Below are positions 5,102-12,166 of a stretch of 20,110 nucleotides of DNA, piece by piece; within the stretch, counting starts at the first letter, position 1; the number at the start of each line of letters is the position of its first letter. The notes under the pieces are model-generated. The model saw only the letters and a program-made list of their open reading frames with translations, made no database searches and was not told the origin of the DNA. Origin of the DNA: a virus; the IMG/VR virus record IMGVR_UViG_3300042691_042864, positions 1-20,110 of that record. One strand, written 5' to 3'. The position numbers and the translations under genes were made by a program.

Positions 5102-6025
5102 GTGGCAAAACTATCTTTAAAAGAATTAAGCAAGCGCAATAACTTTTACGTTTTTGCTAAACGTATAGCTATTGGTCAAGGCTTTTATGTTATCAACAAT
5201 GATAAGTTAGTTGTCCTTCATCCTAATATTTTAGAAAATATTATAGATATTCAAGATCTTAATAAGTATAAAATAAATAATTCTATTGTTCTTCCTACAA
5301 TAGATGGCGAGGTAATAAAGTTAAGTAGTTTATATAAAGACTCTGAATTTGCAAATAGAACACAAAATTCTACTGCAAGACAGGATGCAGAAATTTTTAA
5401 TCTTTCACTTATGATGGATACAATTAAAGAACAAACTGAAAAAGATTATGTAACAATTAAAATAATTAATAATGTATATCATGTTAAATCAATTAAAGTT
5501 CTTGGAGATAAATCAAAAGCAGATTTTTGTTTTATGGATTTAGACAATAAAAGAGTTGGATTTGTTTCTCATAAATATGGAACAAGCCCTAAAGATTTTC
5601 AACAATGGTCTGGAACATCTAAAAGATTTCAAAATCTGATAGCAGATCACCCAGAAACTATTTCTTTTATCTCAGACCTTAAAAATTTATTTAAAGATGG
5701 CTGTCCAAGAGCCTCTACCGTTGCTCGTAAAATAATAGATCCAGAGCTAAAGAAAGTGGCAGTTTTTGGAAATGAATTTGGGTTAAAATTTAGTAAGGAT
5801 AATGTAGAGGCAGTTATGCAGGGAGAATTGGCTCTGGAGCCTTCTGGAGAGGGTTTCTTGCTATCTGGATCTCATTACACCATACCCAATGGAGAATTGC
5901 CCCTATATGGCTACGATCCTGTTTTTATGGCGGTACATAAAAAAGATAGGGCAGATCATTGGATACCTAATTGTAGGGTTACCATTAATCCTATTGGAAG
6001 TAGAAAGATTAAGCAGTTTATTTAA
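5102..6025 (+). CDS. conserved phage protein of unknown function, possibly nuclease-like
   Basis: A 307-residue protein starting with GTG one base after tRNA-Thr. I know similar proteins only as uncharacterised phage proteins. Around residues 138-160 a KADF strand is followed by a second strand ending in S-H-K and then an FQQWSG segment. This strand-D/strand-x-K pattern resembles the PD-(D/E)xK nuclease core, but I cannot confirm it. The C-terminal third ends in a conserved-looking stretch (about 270-300) with paired Y-D-P, D-H-W and N-P motifs. The ribosome site can only be the G-run of the tRNA acceptor stem. tRNA genes flank it on both sides, a common place for phage cargo genes. Confidence 0.75.
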   Translation: MAKLSLKELSKRNNFYVFAKRIAIGQGFYVINNDKLVVLHPNILENIIDIQDLNKYKINNSIVLPTIDGEVIKLSSLYKDSEFANRTQNSTARQDAEIFNLSLMMDTIKEQTEKDYVTIKIINNVYHVKSIKVLGDKSKADFCFMDLDNKRVGFVSHKYGTSPKDFQQWSGTSKRFQNLIADHPETISFISDLKNLFKDGCPRASTVARKIIDPELKKVAVFGNEFGLKFSKDNVEAVMQGELALEPSGEGFLLSGSHYTIPNGELPLYGYDPVFMAVHKKDRADHWIPNCRVTINPIGSRKIKQFI

Positions 6026-6028
6026 TAT

Positions 6029-6100
6029 ACCCCTGTAACTCAGAGGAAGAGTAGCGGACTTCTAATCCGTTTGTCGTAGGTTCGAATCCTATCAGGGGTG
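6029..6100 (+). tRNA. tRNA-Arg(TCT)
   Basis: Acceptor ACCCCTG/CAGGGGT, anticodon stem GCGGA/TCCGT-type with loop CTTCTAA and anticodon TCT, T arm GTAGG-TTCGAAT-CCTAT, discriminator G, no CCA. It reads AGA, the main arginine codon of these genes and usually a rare codon in GC-richer hosts. Its last two bases (TG) also form the extended part of the next gene's -10 box. Confidence 0.92.
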
Positions 6101-6101
6101 C

Positions 6102-6107
6102 TATAAT
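6102..6107 (+). promoter_or_regulatory. extended -10, leaderless promoter of the 6114 gene
   Basis: TGC-TATAAT, in which TG are the last bases of tRNA-Arg (6099-6100), then six bases to ATG 6114. The spacer and any -35 would lie inside the tRNA gene. Confidence 0.5.
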
Positions 6108-6113
6108 AAAAAT

Positions 6114-6266
6114 ATGAGCCTAGAAGATGAAATAAAATCTATTTTGTTTGAAATAGGAAAAGATATTAAAATACATAAACTTATAGATGGAAATTTAATT
6201 ATTGATATTAATTATGATAAATATGTTAAACAAATAATAGAAATACTTAATCAAAAAGATTCATAA
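6114..6266 (+). CDS. small acidic protein, function unknown
   Basis: Fifty residues with alternating charged and aliphatic positions and a predicted helix-strand-helix pattern, but no motif that I recognise. It begins 13 bases after tRNA-Arg with a TATAAT box six bases before its ATG and no ribosome binding site, so it fits the leaderless group. It ends 16 bases inside the end of the convergent sugar-transferase gene. Coding status is supported mainly by promoter placement. Confidence 0.55.
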   Translation: MSLEDEIKSILFEIGKDIKIHKLIDGNLIIDINYDKYVKQIIEILNQKDS

Positions 6267-6910
6267 ACTGTTTTATTAGGAAATTTTAATTTTAAAAAGT
6301 CAACTATTTTATTAAAAGAATTATCTTCACTAGACAAAAAAAATTTATTTATATAAATATCTTCAGTGTGCTTATATATTTTTACATCTTTTATTTTTTC
6401 TCCACCTACATTATAAAAGTTTCCATACATAGATCTGGGTGCACTAGAGATACCTATTATCTTGGATAGTTTTTCTTTATTAAATAAAATTGGAGTGTGA
6501 ACATCATAGTTTAGTGGTTGTTCTATTTTAATCTGTTTTAATTTTTTATTTGTTGCTGATAAAATTCTTGCATATTTTGATAAACCAAATAATTGAGTAT
6601 GAGATTGTATTTTTTCTTCTATTGTGCCATCAAAATAATAATTAAAATTTTCTGGCTTATTTATGATATAAAAATCATCATTCATTAATATAAAATTGTC
6701 AAGGTCGGAGCTGCATATTGCTTCATAGCATTTATCTATATTATCAAACTTGTTACCAATATCTTCTACTTCAGTAAAAGATCCAATATACCACCTTGGT
6801 TTTCCACCAAAAATATGAATACTAGCATCTGGATAAAAATGTATAACTGATCTAATAGAGTATCTTAATTCTTCATTTTCACCATTACGACATATATAAA
6901 CAAAATCCAC
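6251..6910 (-). CDS. Stealth-like sugar-phosphate/glycosyltransferase
   Basis: A 219-residue protein with a D-x-V-Y-x-C-R start, an R-x-S-I-R-S (about 16-21) and G-G-K-P-x-W-Y segment (35-41), and M-N-D-D-F-Y-I (95-101). The last resembles the N-D-D-F motif of Stealth-type hexose-phosphate transferases, and related proteins in actinophages are usually called glycosyltransferases. A later N-Y-D-x-H-T-P (about 134-140) fits the same fold. The start is GTG at 6910, five bases after a TGA-TATAAT box, so the mRNA is probably leaderless. It is divergent from the FkbM gene and converges on the 6114 gene. Donor and acceptor are unknown. Confidence 0.7.
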   Translation of the reverse strand: MDFVYICRNGENEELRYSIRSVIHFYPDASIHIFGGKPRWYIGSFTEVEDIGNKFDNIDKCYEAICSSDLDNFILMNDDFYIINKPENFNYYFDGTIEEKIQSHTQLFGLSKYARILSATNKKLKQIKIEQPLNYDVHTPILFNKEKLSKIIGISSAPRSMYGNFYNVGGEKIKDVKIYKHTEDIYINKFFLSSEDNSFNKIVDFLKLKFPNKTVYESF

Positions 6911-6915
6911 ATTAA

Positions 6916-6921
6916 ATTATA
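6916..6921 (-). promoter_or_regulatory. extended -10, leaderless promoter of the Stealth-like gene
   Basis: TGA-TATAAT on the complementary strand, five bases before GTG. It shares a 50-base divergent intergenic region with the rightward -10 box at 6930-6935 (TATAAT). Confidence 0.5.
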
Positions 6922-6929
6922 TCATGCGG

Positions 6930-6935
6930 TATAAT
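6930..6935 (+). promoter_or_regulatory. -10 box upstream of the FkbM gene
   Basis: TATAAT 25 bases before the TTG start, giving a short leader that contains GGGGTGAT as ribosome site. -35 not obvious. Confidence 0.4.
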
Positions 6936-6960
6936 TATTATAGAAAATTTGGGGTGATAA

Positions 6961-7644
6961 TTGAGCGCTTTATGGATACAACCTGTTATTGATTACTATA
7001 AAATATTTTTTGGTAATGATGCAGATATAGTAATAGATGTTGGAACTAGAGATGGTGATGATGCCAATATTATTGCTACCCAACTAAATTCAAAATATAT
7101 TTATGCTATAGAAGCACGTCCTGAAGCAGCATATGAAACAAAAATAAAATATCCAAATTTTAATGTATATCAAACAGCAATATCTGACTATATTGGAACT
7201 ACAAGATTTTGCTCTGTTACATCAGAGGATAAGGATTATGCAGGATCTTCTTCTATTTATAATTATAAATTTAAACGAGATGAATATAAACATGAAGTTA
7301 TTGAGGTTCCAGTAATAACTATGGACAAGTTTATTGAAGAAAATAATTTAGATTATAGATTTTTAGATATTGTTAAAGTAGATATTGAAGGATATACGTG
7401 GGAGTTTTTACAAGGATTTTCTAAGCATATTAATAATGTTAAACTATTTCATCTAGAAACAGAAAAAGGATCAACGCATAGAGGTCATAAAAATAGTGAA
7501 GAAATAAAAAACTTTATGTTTAGCAAAAATTTTATATTAGTAGGAACACAATATGAGTGGGATAAAGAAATAGAAGATCAAATATGGATTAATAAATATT
7601 TAATAAATTCAGAATTAGAAAGAAAAAAATGGCTAAGATACTAA
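6961..7644 (+). CDS. FkbM-family methyltransferase
   Basis: A 227-residue S-adenosylmethionine-dependent methyltransferase. Motif I is V-I-D-V-G-T-R-D-G (residues 24-32), an acidic strand end Y-A-I-E-A-R-P follows (48-54), and the FkbM signature V-K-V-D-I-E-G is at about 138-144. FkbM enzymes O-methylate sugars or other small hydroxyl groups. The start is TTG, supported by GGGGTGAT directly upstream and by alignment of motif I near the N-terminus. Its 3' end overlaps the glycosyltransferase fusion by 16 bases, so the two probably act together, for example capping a glycan built by its neighbours. Confidence 0.85.
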   Translation: MSALWIQPVIDYYKIFFGNDADIVIDVGTRDGDDANIIATQLNSKYIYAIEARPEAAYETKIKYPNFNVYQTAISDYIGTTRFCSVTSEDKDYAGSSSIYNYKFKRDEYKHEVIEVPVITMDKFIEENNLDYRFLDIVKVDIEGYTWEFLQGFSKHINNVKLFHLETEKGSTHRGHKNSEEIKNFMFSKNFILVGTQYEWDKEIEDQIWINKYLINSELERKKWLRY

Positions 7645-9530
7645 TTGTAAGTGCTAACCTTCGTGATTGGAATAAAAATAGTGGTGGTAAAGAAAGAACC
7701 GCAAACCTTATAGAAGCTTTATCCGATCACCAAATAACATTTTTGTCTTTTTCTTGGGATACTCAAAGTTTTGAAAAACAAGTATCTAGCAATATATATC
7801 AAATACAACCAGGAATTTCATCTACAGCACTTAACCATTATAAAAAACTTATTAAAGGCATAGCAAAAACAAATTATGATGCTTGTTTTGAATTATTAAA
7901 AGAAGATTTATTACCATTTACTAAAAAAGTAAAAGAGTTATCAAAACAATCTGATTTAATTATTGTAGATCATATGTCAATATCGCCTCTTGTTTATGAT
8001 ATTGGAGAGATACCAATTATTTATAACTCCCATAATTGTGAATATGATATGGCAAAACAGTTATACCCTGACAATATTAAAATTGTTGAATTAGTTAATA
8101 AGATAGAAAAAAGAATTATTAAAAATAGTGTTATAACCACATACTGTTCTAAAAAAGATATTGCTCGTATGGAAGAATATTATGGGAAAATTGGAAAATC
8201 TTTTTATATTCCAAATGGAACAGATATGCAAAAATACATTGAACCAAAAACAAGATTACGATCCAGGGATATTATTTTTGTTGGTAGTGGACATCCACCG
8301 AATGCAGAAGCTGCAAAAAAAATAGTGCCACTTGCAAAAATAATGCCACAATATAACTTTATTATTATAGGGAATGCAGGACATGCTTTAAATGGAGAGT
8401 CATATACAAATAATATCAAAGTTTTGGGTCAAGTGTCTGAAGATGTTTTGCATAAATATTTTTCAAAATCTCTTGCTTTTATTAATCCAATGAACACAGG
8501 ATCTGGAACTCATTTAAAAATGATGAAAGCTTTAAGTTATGGAATTCCAATTATAACCTCTAAGGTTGGAGCAAGAGGTTTTGATGAAGATGAAATAAAT
8601 GAGTCAATGATCATTGCAGAGTCAATAGATGAAATTAAAAAAGCAATAGAAAGTTTAGAGAATAAAAAATTATATATAAAATTATCTGAAAATGGTTTTT
8701 CTCATTCTAAAAAATATGATTGGAAAAAAATTAAAAAAGATTATGCAGATATAGTTAATAATTTAATATCTAACAAACCATTAAAAATATCTGTAAATAA
8801 TAAAAAAGAAAAGGTATTAATATATTCGATAATTCGTAATAGAGCAAACAGCATGAATAGGTTTTATTCTCAAATTAAAAAATTTGTAAAAGCAATGCCA
8901 GAATATGAATTTTATTTATCTATATATGAAAATGATTCTAACGATGGAACAAAAACAGAGATATTTAATAAAGATTGGTCATTTTTAAAGGGCATATCTA
9001 TAGTTTCAGAAAACATAGATACTGAATATTATGGATCAGTTAAGGATGCTCAGCGTGTAGAAAATTTAGCAAAGGCAAGAAATAAAGGTATAGAGTCTGG
9101 TGGATTTTTAAATAACTCTGACTATGTTTTAATGATTGAGGGAGATGTTTTATATACTACTGATGATATTAAAAGACTTTTGGATTTTAAAAACATCGAG
9201 CCAAACTTTGATATTGTTTCTTCTATTTCATTAAGGAAGAATGGAACACACTATGATTGGTGGGCAACTAGAACTTCTGCTATTTTTAATAAGGACAAAT
9301 CTGAAATAGAAGATGATTATCAAAATAAACAATATGGAAAATATTATTCAACATCAAATGGTTTATGCTTATATAGATCTAAACCTTTTAAGGAAGGTGT
9401 AAGACACCATTGGATAAATAAGGTTACTAAAGAATTTGATTGTGAGATGGTAGTTTTATGTCAAAATTTCCATAGTGCTGGATATAAAAATATTTATATT
9501 TTATATACATCTCAAGCTCATCATATATAA
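7629..9530 (+). CDS. two-domain glycosyltransferase fusion (GT4 + GT69/GT2-like)
   Basis: A 633-residue protein with two catalytic domains. Residues 1 to about 375 form a GT-B fold GT4-type enzyme: an N-terminal Rossmann strand and G-G-K (18-20), N-S-H-N-C-E near 135, and a C-terminal donor site with S-G-T-H-L-K-M-M-K-A-L-S-Y-G-I-P-I-I around 290-308. After a K/N-rich linker, residues about 395-633 form a GT-A domain resembling the CAP59/GT69 type, with E-N-D-S-N-D-G-T (about 435-442), an M-I-E-G-D-V strand (500-505) and W-W-A-T-R near 540. A two-domain enzyme could add two successive sugars. The ATG overlaps the FkbM gene by 16 bases and a strong terminator follows the stop. Confidence 0.8.
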   Translation: MAKILIVSANLRDWNKNSGGKERTANLIEALSDHQITFLSFSWDTQSFEKQVSSNIYQIQPGISSTALNHYKKLIKGIAKTNYDACFELLKEDLLPFTKKVKELSKQSDLIIVDHMSISPLVYDIGEIPIIYNSHNCEYDMAKQLYPDNIKIVELVNKIEKRIIKNSVITTYCSKKDIARMEEYYGKIGKSFYIPNGTDMQKYIEPKTRLRSRDIIFVGSGHPPNAEAAKKIVPLAKIMPQYNFIIIGNAGHALNGESYTNNIKVLGQVSEDVLHKYFSKSLAFINPMNTGSGTHLKMMKALSYGIPIITSKVGARGFDEDEINESMIIAESIDEIKKAIESLENKKLYIKLSENGFSHSKKYDWKKIKKDYADIVNNLISNKPLKISVNNKKEKVLIYSIIRNRANSMNRFYSQIKKFVKAMPEYEFYLSIYENDSNDGTKTEIFNKDWSFLKGISIVSENIDTEYYGSVKDAQRVENLAKARNKGIESGGFLNNSDYVLMIEGDVLYTTDDIKRLLDFKNIEPNFDIVSSISLRKNGTHYDWWATRTSAIFNKDKSEIEDDYQNKQYGKYYSTSNGLCLYRSKPFKEGVRHHWINKVTKEFDCEMVVLCQNFHSAGYKNIYILYTSQAHHI

Positions 9531-9532
9531 AA

Positions 9533-9558
9533 AGGGCGGACCAATTAAGATCCGCCCT
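9533..9558. terminator. bidirectional intrinsic terminator
   Basis: Perfect 8-bp stem AGGGCGGA/TCCGCCCT with a 10-base loop. T-rich tracts lie on the right for the + strand (AATTATTATTATTTT) and on the left for the - strand (CTTTTTATAT). It separates the convergent glycosyltransferase fusion and holin-like gene. Confidence 0.88.
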
Positions 9559-9574
9559 AATTATTATTATTTTA

Positions 9575-9820
9575 TTAAGCGTCAGACTTTTTCTTTGCCT
9601 TCTTCAATGCCTTTTCTAAAGCACTAGCTGATGGCAAACGACCAAATGCTGGATCGTTTGGATTAAGTGCACGAGCTGCTACTGGAATAATTGCACCTAC
9701 AAGAGCTGCCCATAGATCCTTTGGATCTGTTACTCCAGCAACGTACAGAGCTGCTGTTGCACCCACAATTGAACGTACATACGATGCAAGCATCGCCTTG
9801 TGTTCCTTCTTTAGTTCCAT
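9575..9820 (-). CDS. holin-like phage membrane protein
   Basis: An 81-residue protein: short charged N-terminus, hydrophobic segments at about 13-30 and 35-53, then A-L-N-P-N-D-P-A-F-G (about 54-63) and a lysine-rich C-terminus. Actinophage and other phage proteins with this L-N-P-N-D-P-A-F-G pattern are often annotated as holins, which form inner-membrane lesions that time lysis. No endolysin gene is visible nearby, so the lysis role is not secured. The ATG at 9820 follows AGGAGG and is preferred to a long in-frame extension that reads through another gene. Last gene of the leftward block, before a strong terminator. Confidence 0.75.
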   Translation of the reverse strand: MELKKEHKAMLASYVRSIVGATAALYVAGVTDPKDLWAALVGAIIPVAARALNPNDPAFGRLPSASALEKALKKAKKKSDA

Positions 9821-9831
9821 TTTTTTTCCTC

Positions 9832-9990
9832 CTAGGATAGAACTTTTATTAGTATAGCATAGCCAGCCCAAAGACCAATAATACCTGCAACTCCTGCAAA
9901 TACTGGTGGCGCTGGAACTGGCAATTTGAATGCTGCGAATACTACGCCACATCCAAAACCTGTTAATACAGATAACAATATATCTTTCAT
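9832..9990 (-). CDS. XapX-domain membrane protein
   Basis: Fifty-two residues made of two hydrophobic helices (about 3-20 and 30-50) joined by L-P-V-P-A-P-P, with a following G-x2-G-I-I-G-L-W-A-G-Y. This matches the XapX (DUF1427) pattern of two glycine-rich helices around P-x-P-A-P-P. Function of the family is unknown. GGAGAG lies just before the ATG, which overlaps the previous stop as ATGA, and the gene ends 11 bases before the holin-like start. The pairing suggests a membrane role in lysis, perhaps as a second holin or antiholin (inference). Confidence 0.75.
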   Translation of the reverse strand: MKDILLSVLTGFGCGVVFAAFKLPVPAPPVFAGVAGIIGLWAGYAILIKVLS

Positions 9991-10184
9991 TTCTCTCCAT
10001 TTATACTATTTGGATCATCTATTGGTGTTGGAGCAGTACAGAAAGCTCCACACTCATTACATTCCATATCTAAATGATACATCCCTATTGTATAGGTTTC
10101 TGGATCAAAAGAAACTAATACTTTAAATAAGGTTCCTCCACAAATTGGACATTCACAGGTTGGAATTCCCCTAGCGTTTATCAT
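9987..10184 (-). CDS. zinc-ribbon protein
   Basis: Sixty-five residues. C10-x-C12-x2-C15 near the start and C42-x2-C45 later form a likely four-cysteine zinc ribbon with about 27 residues between the knuckles. The ATG follows AGAGGA with good spacing and overlaps the preceding gene by 14 bases; the stop overlaps the XapX start as ATGA. Function unknown. It could equally well be a nucleic-acid or protein-interaction module. Confidence 0.68.
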   Translation of the reverse strand: MINARGIPTCECPICGGTLFKVLVSFDPETYTIGMYHLDMECNECGAFCTAPTPIDDPNSINGEK

Positions 10185-10566
10185 CAGTTTCCTCTGGAAG
10201 TAATCTTTTTAAATCTTCAAATTCTTTAGATATTTTTTTTAAAGCAAAATCATGAGGTGGTACCATTCCATCTATTACCATACCGTATTTATTATAATAT
10301 TCTATCTGTGGTTCAACCTCTTTAATAAATTTTTTTAATCCGTCTTGTACTTGTTCTATATATTCAAATGCCCACTCACGAGACTCAGATAAAAACTTAA
10401 TAAAATTTTCTCTATCAATATCAATATCTTTTGCAGATATGCTCTCAGACTCTAAAATTAATTTCATAGCAGCCTGTTTCATTATTGATAAACGTTTTTG
10501 TGATATATAATATGCAATAGCAAAAGATAAAGATAGTAAAGACATTACTACTAGCGAAATTTCCAT
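10171..10566 (-). CDS. membrane-anchored coiled-coil protein
   Basis: A 131-residue protein with an N-terminal transmembrane helix (about residues 3-21), then a long charged helical region (about 24-110) likely to form a coiled coil, and an acidic C-terminus. The ATG at 10566 is chosen because AGGAGG lies four bases before it. Placed first in the run with zinc ribbon, XapX and holin-like proteins, it may be a spanin-like or holin-associated protein, but no lipobox or family signature is visible. Confidence 0.6.
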   Translation of the reverse strand: MEISLVVMSLLSLSFAIAYYISQKRLSIMKQAAMKLILESESISAKDIDIDRENFIKFLSESREWAFEYIEQVQDGLKKFIKEVEPQIEYYNKYGMVIDGMVPPHDFALKKISKEFEDLKRLLPEETDDKR

Positions 10567-10596
10567 ACGTCCTCCTAACATATTATATACCTTATA

Positions 10597-11298
10597 TTAT
10601 TTATAACTTTTTGTTTCCCTGATAGAACGATAATATCCATAGAGTTTAGTTTTCATTTTTTCTATATTAATATAATATTCTTCAGATTCTAGCTCATCAT
10701 ATTCTGCCATCCAGTTAGATCTTTTTATTGGAATTATTTGTGCAATTGGGGTTCCTTTTTCAATTATACCTTCAAAATTATTTTTTATAACAAATGGACA
10801 ATTAATTTCGGTATCAAGAATATCTGTATCAACTATTCCAGAAATTGCTTTTATTGGAAGATTTGAATATCCAATAGGATGAATAAATAATGTTGACCAA
10901 CCAGGTGGTGTTTTTATTGTCCATCCATGGAGATATTTAAAAACTTCTTTGCCAAAACCTTCTGGAATCTCTACCCCTCCAGATTGCTCACTATTCCAAA
11001 CATCCATTGCTGGAGTTTGATTATTCCATTGAATTAACGGAACACCATTTTGTCTAGTAATAAGAATATCTGTCCACAATGGAATTATGTATCCAGAAAC
11101 TAGTCCATCAAACATTGGAGCACATTGTTTTGCAGTGATAGACGGACCTGGACTCATTTCAAATTTATTTGAATCATTTGCATATTTAGGAATATCTTTC
11201 CACCATTGTGGTATGTATTGTGATGCTGGAACTGGCTTCATCCTTACTTCAGCTACATGATGGTCCTGTGCTTTGAATATAATTTTATTTGATTTCAT
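10597..11298 (-). CDS. conserved phage protein of unknown function
   Basis: A 233-residue soluble protein rich in W, P and I. It has Q-W-W-K (about residue 32-35), a P-P-G-W-S-x-L-F-I-H-P segment (about 135-145), a following V-D-T-D, and F-E-G-I-I-E-K-G-T-P-I-A-Q-I-I-P near 180-195. I know this pattern from uncharacterised proteins of large phages, including cyanophages; no activity has been assigned that I can name. The ATG at 11298 follows GAGGGT and overlaps the glycosylase gene by 14 bases, so the two are probably translated together. Confidence 0.68.
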   Translation of the reverse strand: MKSNKIIFKAQDHHVAEVRMKPVPASQYIPQWWKDIPKYANDSNKFEMSPGPSITAKQCAPMFDGLVSGYIIPLWTDILITRQNGVPLIQWNNQTPAMDVWNSEQSGGVEIPEGFGKEVFKYLHGWTIKTPPGWSTLFIHPIGYSNLPIKAISGIVDTDILDTEINCPFVIKNNFEGIIEKGTPIAQIIPIKRSNWMAEYDELESEEYYINIEKMKTKLYGYYRSIRETKSYK

Positions 11299-11776
11299 TT
11301 TTACCCTCATGTGTTACCCAATAATATTTACAAGTAGAGCAACATGGCTGATTATAAATACTATGTTTAGCATAAGCAAATTTAACATAATAAATAGGAT
11401 CTTTATCAAATAAATTTGCTTTATGTGTAGTTGTCAAACGCATTACTTTATTGTTGTCATGCCAGAACTCTGGGCGATTGTTTCCCCAAATATCCCAACA
11501 AAGATCTTTTAGTCTATTAAGATTAGCCTCATTGTTTTCTGTGCGTATGCCACGATTACGAGCTTCACGAACCATTGCCTGAACATATTCCCATAACCCA
11601 CGCTCAAATCCTTTCCACATTAATACAGCAGGATGATTACGCCATCCTCCAGTTGGAGATTGACCAGATAAAACATTTAAAATTTGGTATCCTTCAAGTA
11701 TTTGTTTATTAAGACGTTTATTATCTAACAACATTGCAGAGTTTTGTATATTAGCAGATGGTAAAAAGGTTTGCAT
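11285..11776 (-). CDS. pyrimidine dimer DNA glycosylase-like protein
   Basis: A 163-residue protein resembling the endonuclease V/pyrimidine-dimer glycosylase group (T4 DenV-like and its bacterial relatives). It has the N-terminal M-x-T-F-L-P, L-D-N-K-R-L-N-K-Q (17-25), a W-R-N-H-P-A-V-x-M-W block (45-54) and T-H-K-A-N-L...P-x-Y-Y-V-K-F (about 116-131). Such enzymes cut the glycosidic bond at UV-made dimers. In T4 DenV the catalytic residue is Thr2; here position 2 is Gln, so chemistry or substrate may differ. The C-terminal tail has three cysteines (CCSTC). A perfect promoter lies six bases before the ATG, so the mRNA is leaderless. Confidence 0.72.
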   Translation of the reverse strand: MQTFLPSANIQNSAMLLDNKRLNKQILEGYQILNVLSGQSPTGGWRNHPAVLMWKGFERGLWEYVQAMVREARNRGIRTENNEANLNRLKDLCWDIWGNNRPEFWHDNNKVMRLTTTHKANLFDKDPIYYVKFAYAKHSIYNQPCCSTCKYYWVTHEGKNEIK

Positions 11777-11782
11777 AGTTAT

Positions 11783-11811
11783 AGTATATCAAGACTCTTG
11801 TTTTTTGTCAA
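11783..11811 (-). promoter_or_regulatory. leaderless promoter of the glycosylase gene
   Basis: TTGACA (11811-11806), 17-base spacer, TGA-TATACT (11788-11783), six bases to ATG 11776. The -35 and spacer are the last codons of the upstream small zinc protein, and its TGA stop sits just before the -10. Confidence 0.72.
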
Positions 11812-11938
11812 TAGAAAACATATTTTCACAATTAATACACATGTTATATGTTAAACCTGTAAACGGACAAGATCCAGCGTCAATTAACTTATGTCCATTT
11901 ATTTTGCATTTTATAGATTTAATTAGATATTTAATCAT
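11789..11938 (-). CDS. small Cys/His zinc-binding protein
   Basis: Forty-nine residues. C11, H16, C24 and C34-x2-C37 give enough ligands for one zinc site; the rest is basic. Its ATG overlaps the preceding stop by 8 bases, so translation is probably coupled. The last 12 codons carry the -35 and spacer of the promoter of the following repair gene, a constraint that limits how this protein's tail can evolve. No family recognised; at this size it may be a host-interaction factor. Confidence 0.6.
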   Translation of the reverse strand: MIKYLIKSIKCKINGHKLIDAGSCPFTGLTYNMCINCENMFSIDKKQES

Positions 11939-12164
11939 CTAGCTTCTCCCTTGTTACTAAAACAATTGCACCTTCCATTTCTAATGCTTTTTTAACAATA
12001 GAAACATATTTTACTGCTTCTATCTTTTCATCATGGCTCATATTAATAAAAGATTTTTCATTTAATTTAATAGTTATAAAATGATCGTTATCAATAATAT
12101 TAACTCCAAAGTTTTTTGGAGGAATAATATTGTGAAAAGCCCTACGCATTGTATCTGTATACAT
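11931..12164 (-). CDS. small hypothetical phage protein
   Basis: Seventy-seven residues with no motif that I recognise. An R-R-A-F-H-N-I-I-P-P segment comes first, followed by alternating strand-like stretches, then a C-terminal helix with a hydrophobic strand V-I-V-L-V. The ATG at 12164 is preferred because GGA lies a few bases upstream and it starts two bases after the WhiB stop; an in-frame ATG at 12191 would overlap WhiB by 25 bases. Its end overlaps the next small zinc protein. Confidence 0.55.
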   Translation of the reverse strand: MYTDTMRRAFHNIIPPKNFGVNIIDNDHFITIKLNEKSFINMSHDEKIEAVKYVSIVKKALEMEGAIVLVTREKLDD

Positions 12165-12166
12165 TA

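Noticed and set aside
6029-6100. Phage attachment site in tRNA-Arg
   Set aside because: No integrase gene and no duplicated tRNA 3' segment in the window; cannot be supported.
9821-10000. 60-codon N-terminal extension of the holin-like protein
   Set aside because: It reads through the XapX gene in another frame, has unnatural composition, and AGGAGG marks the ATG at 9820.
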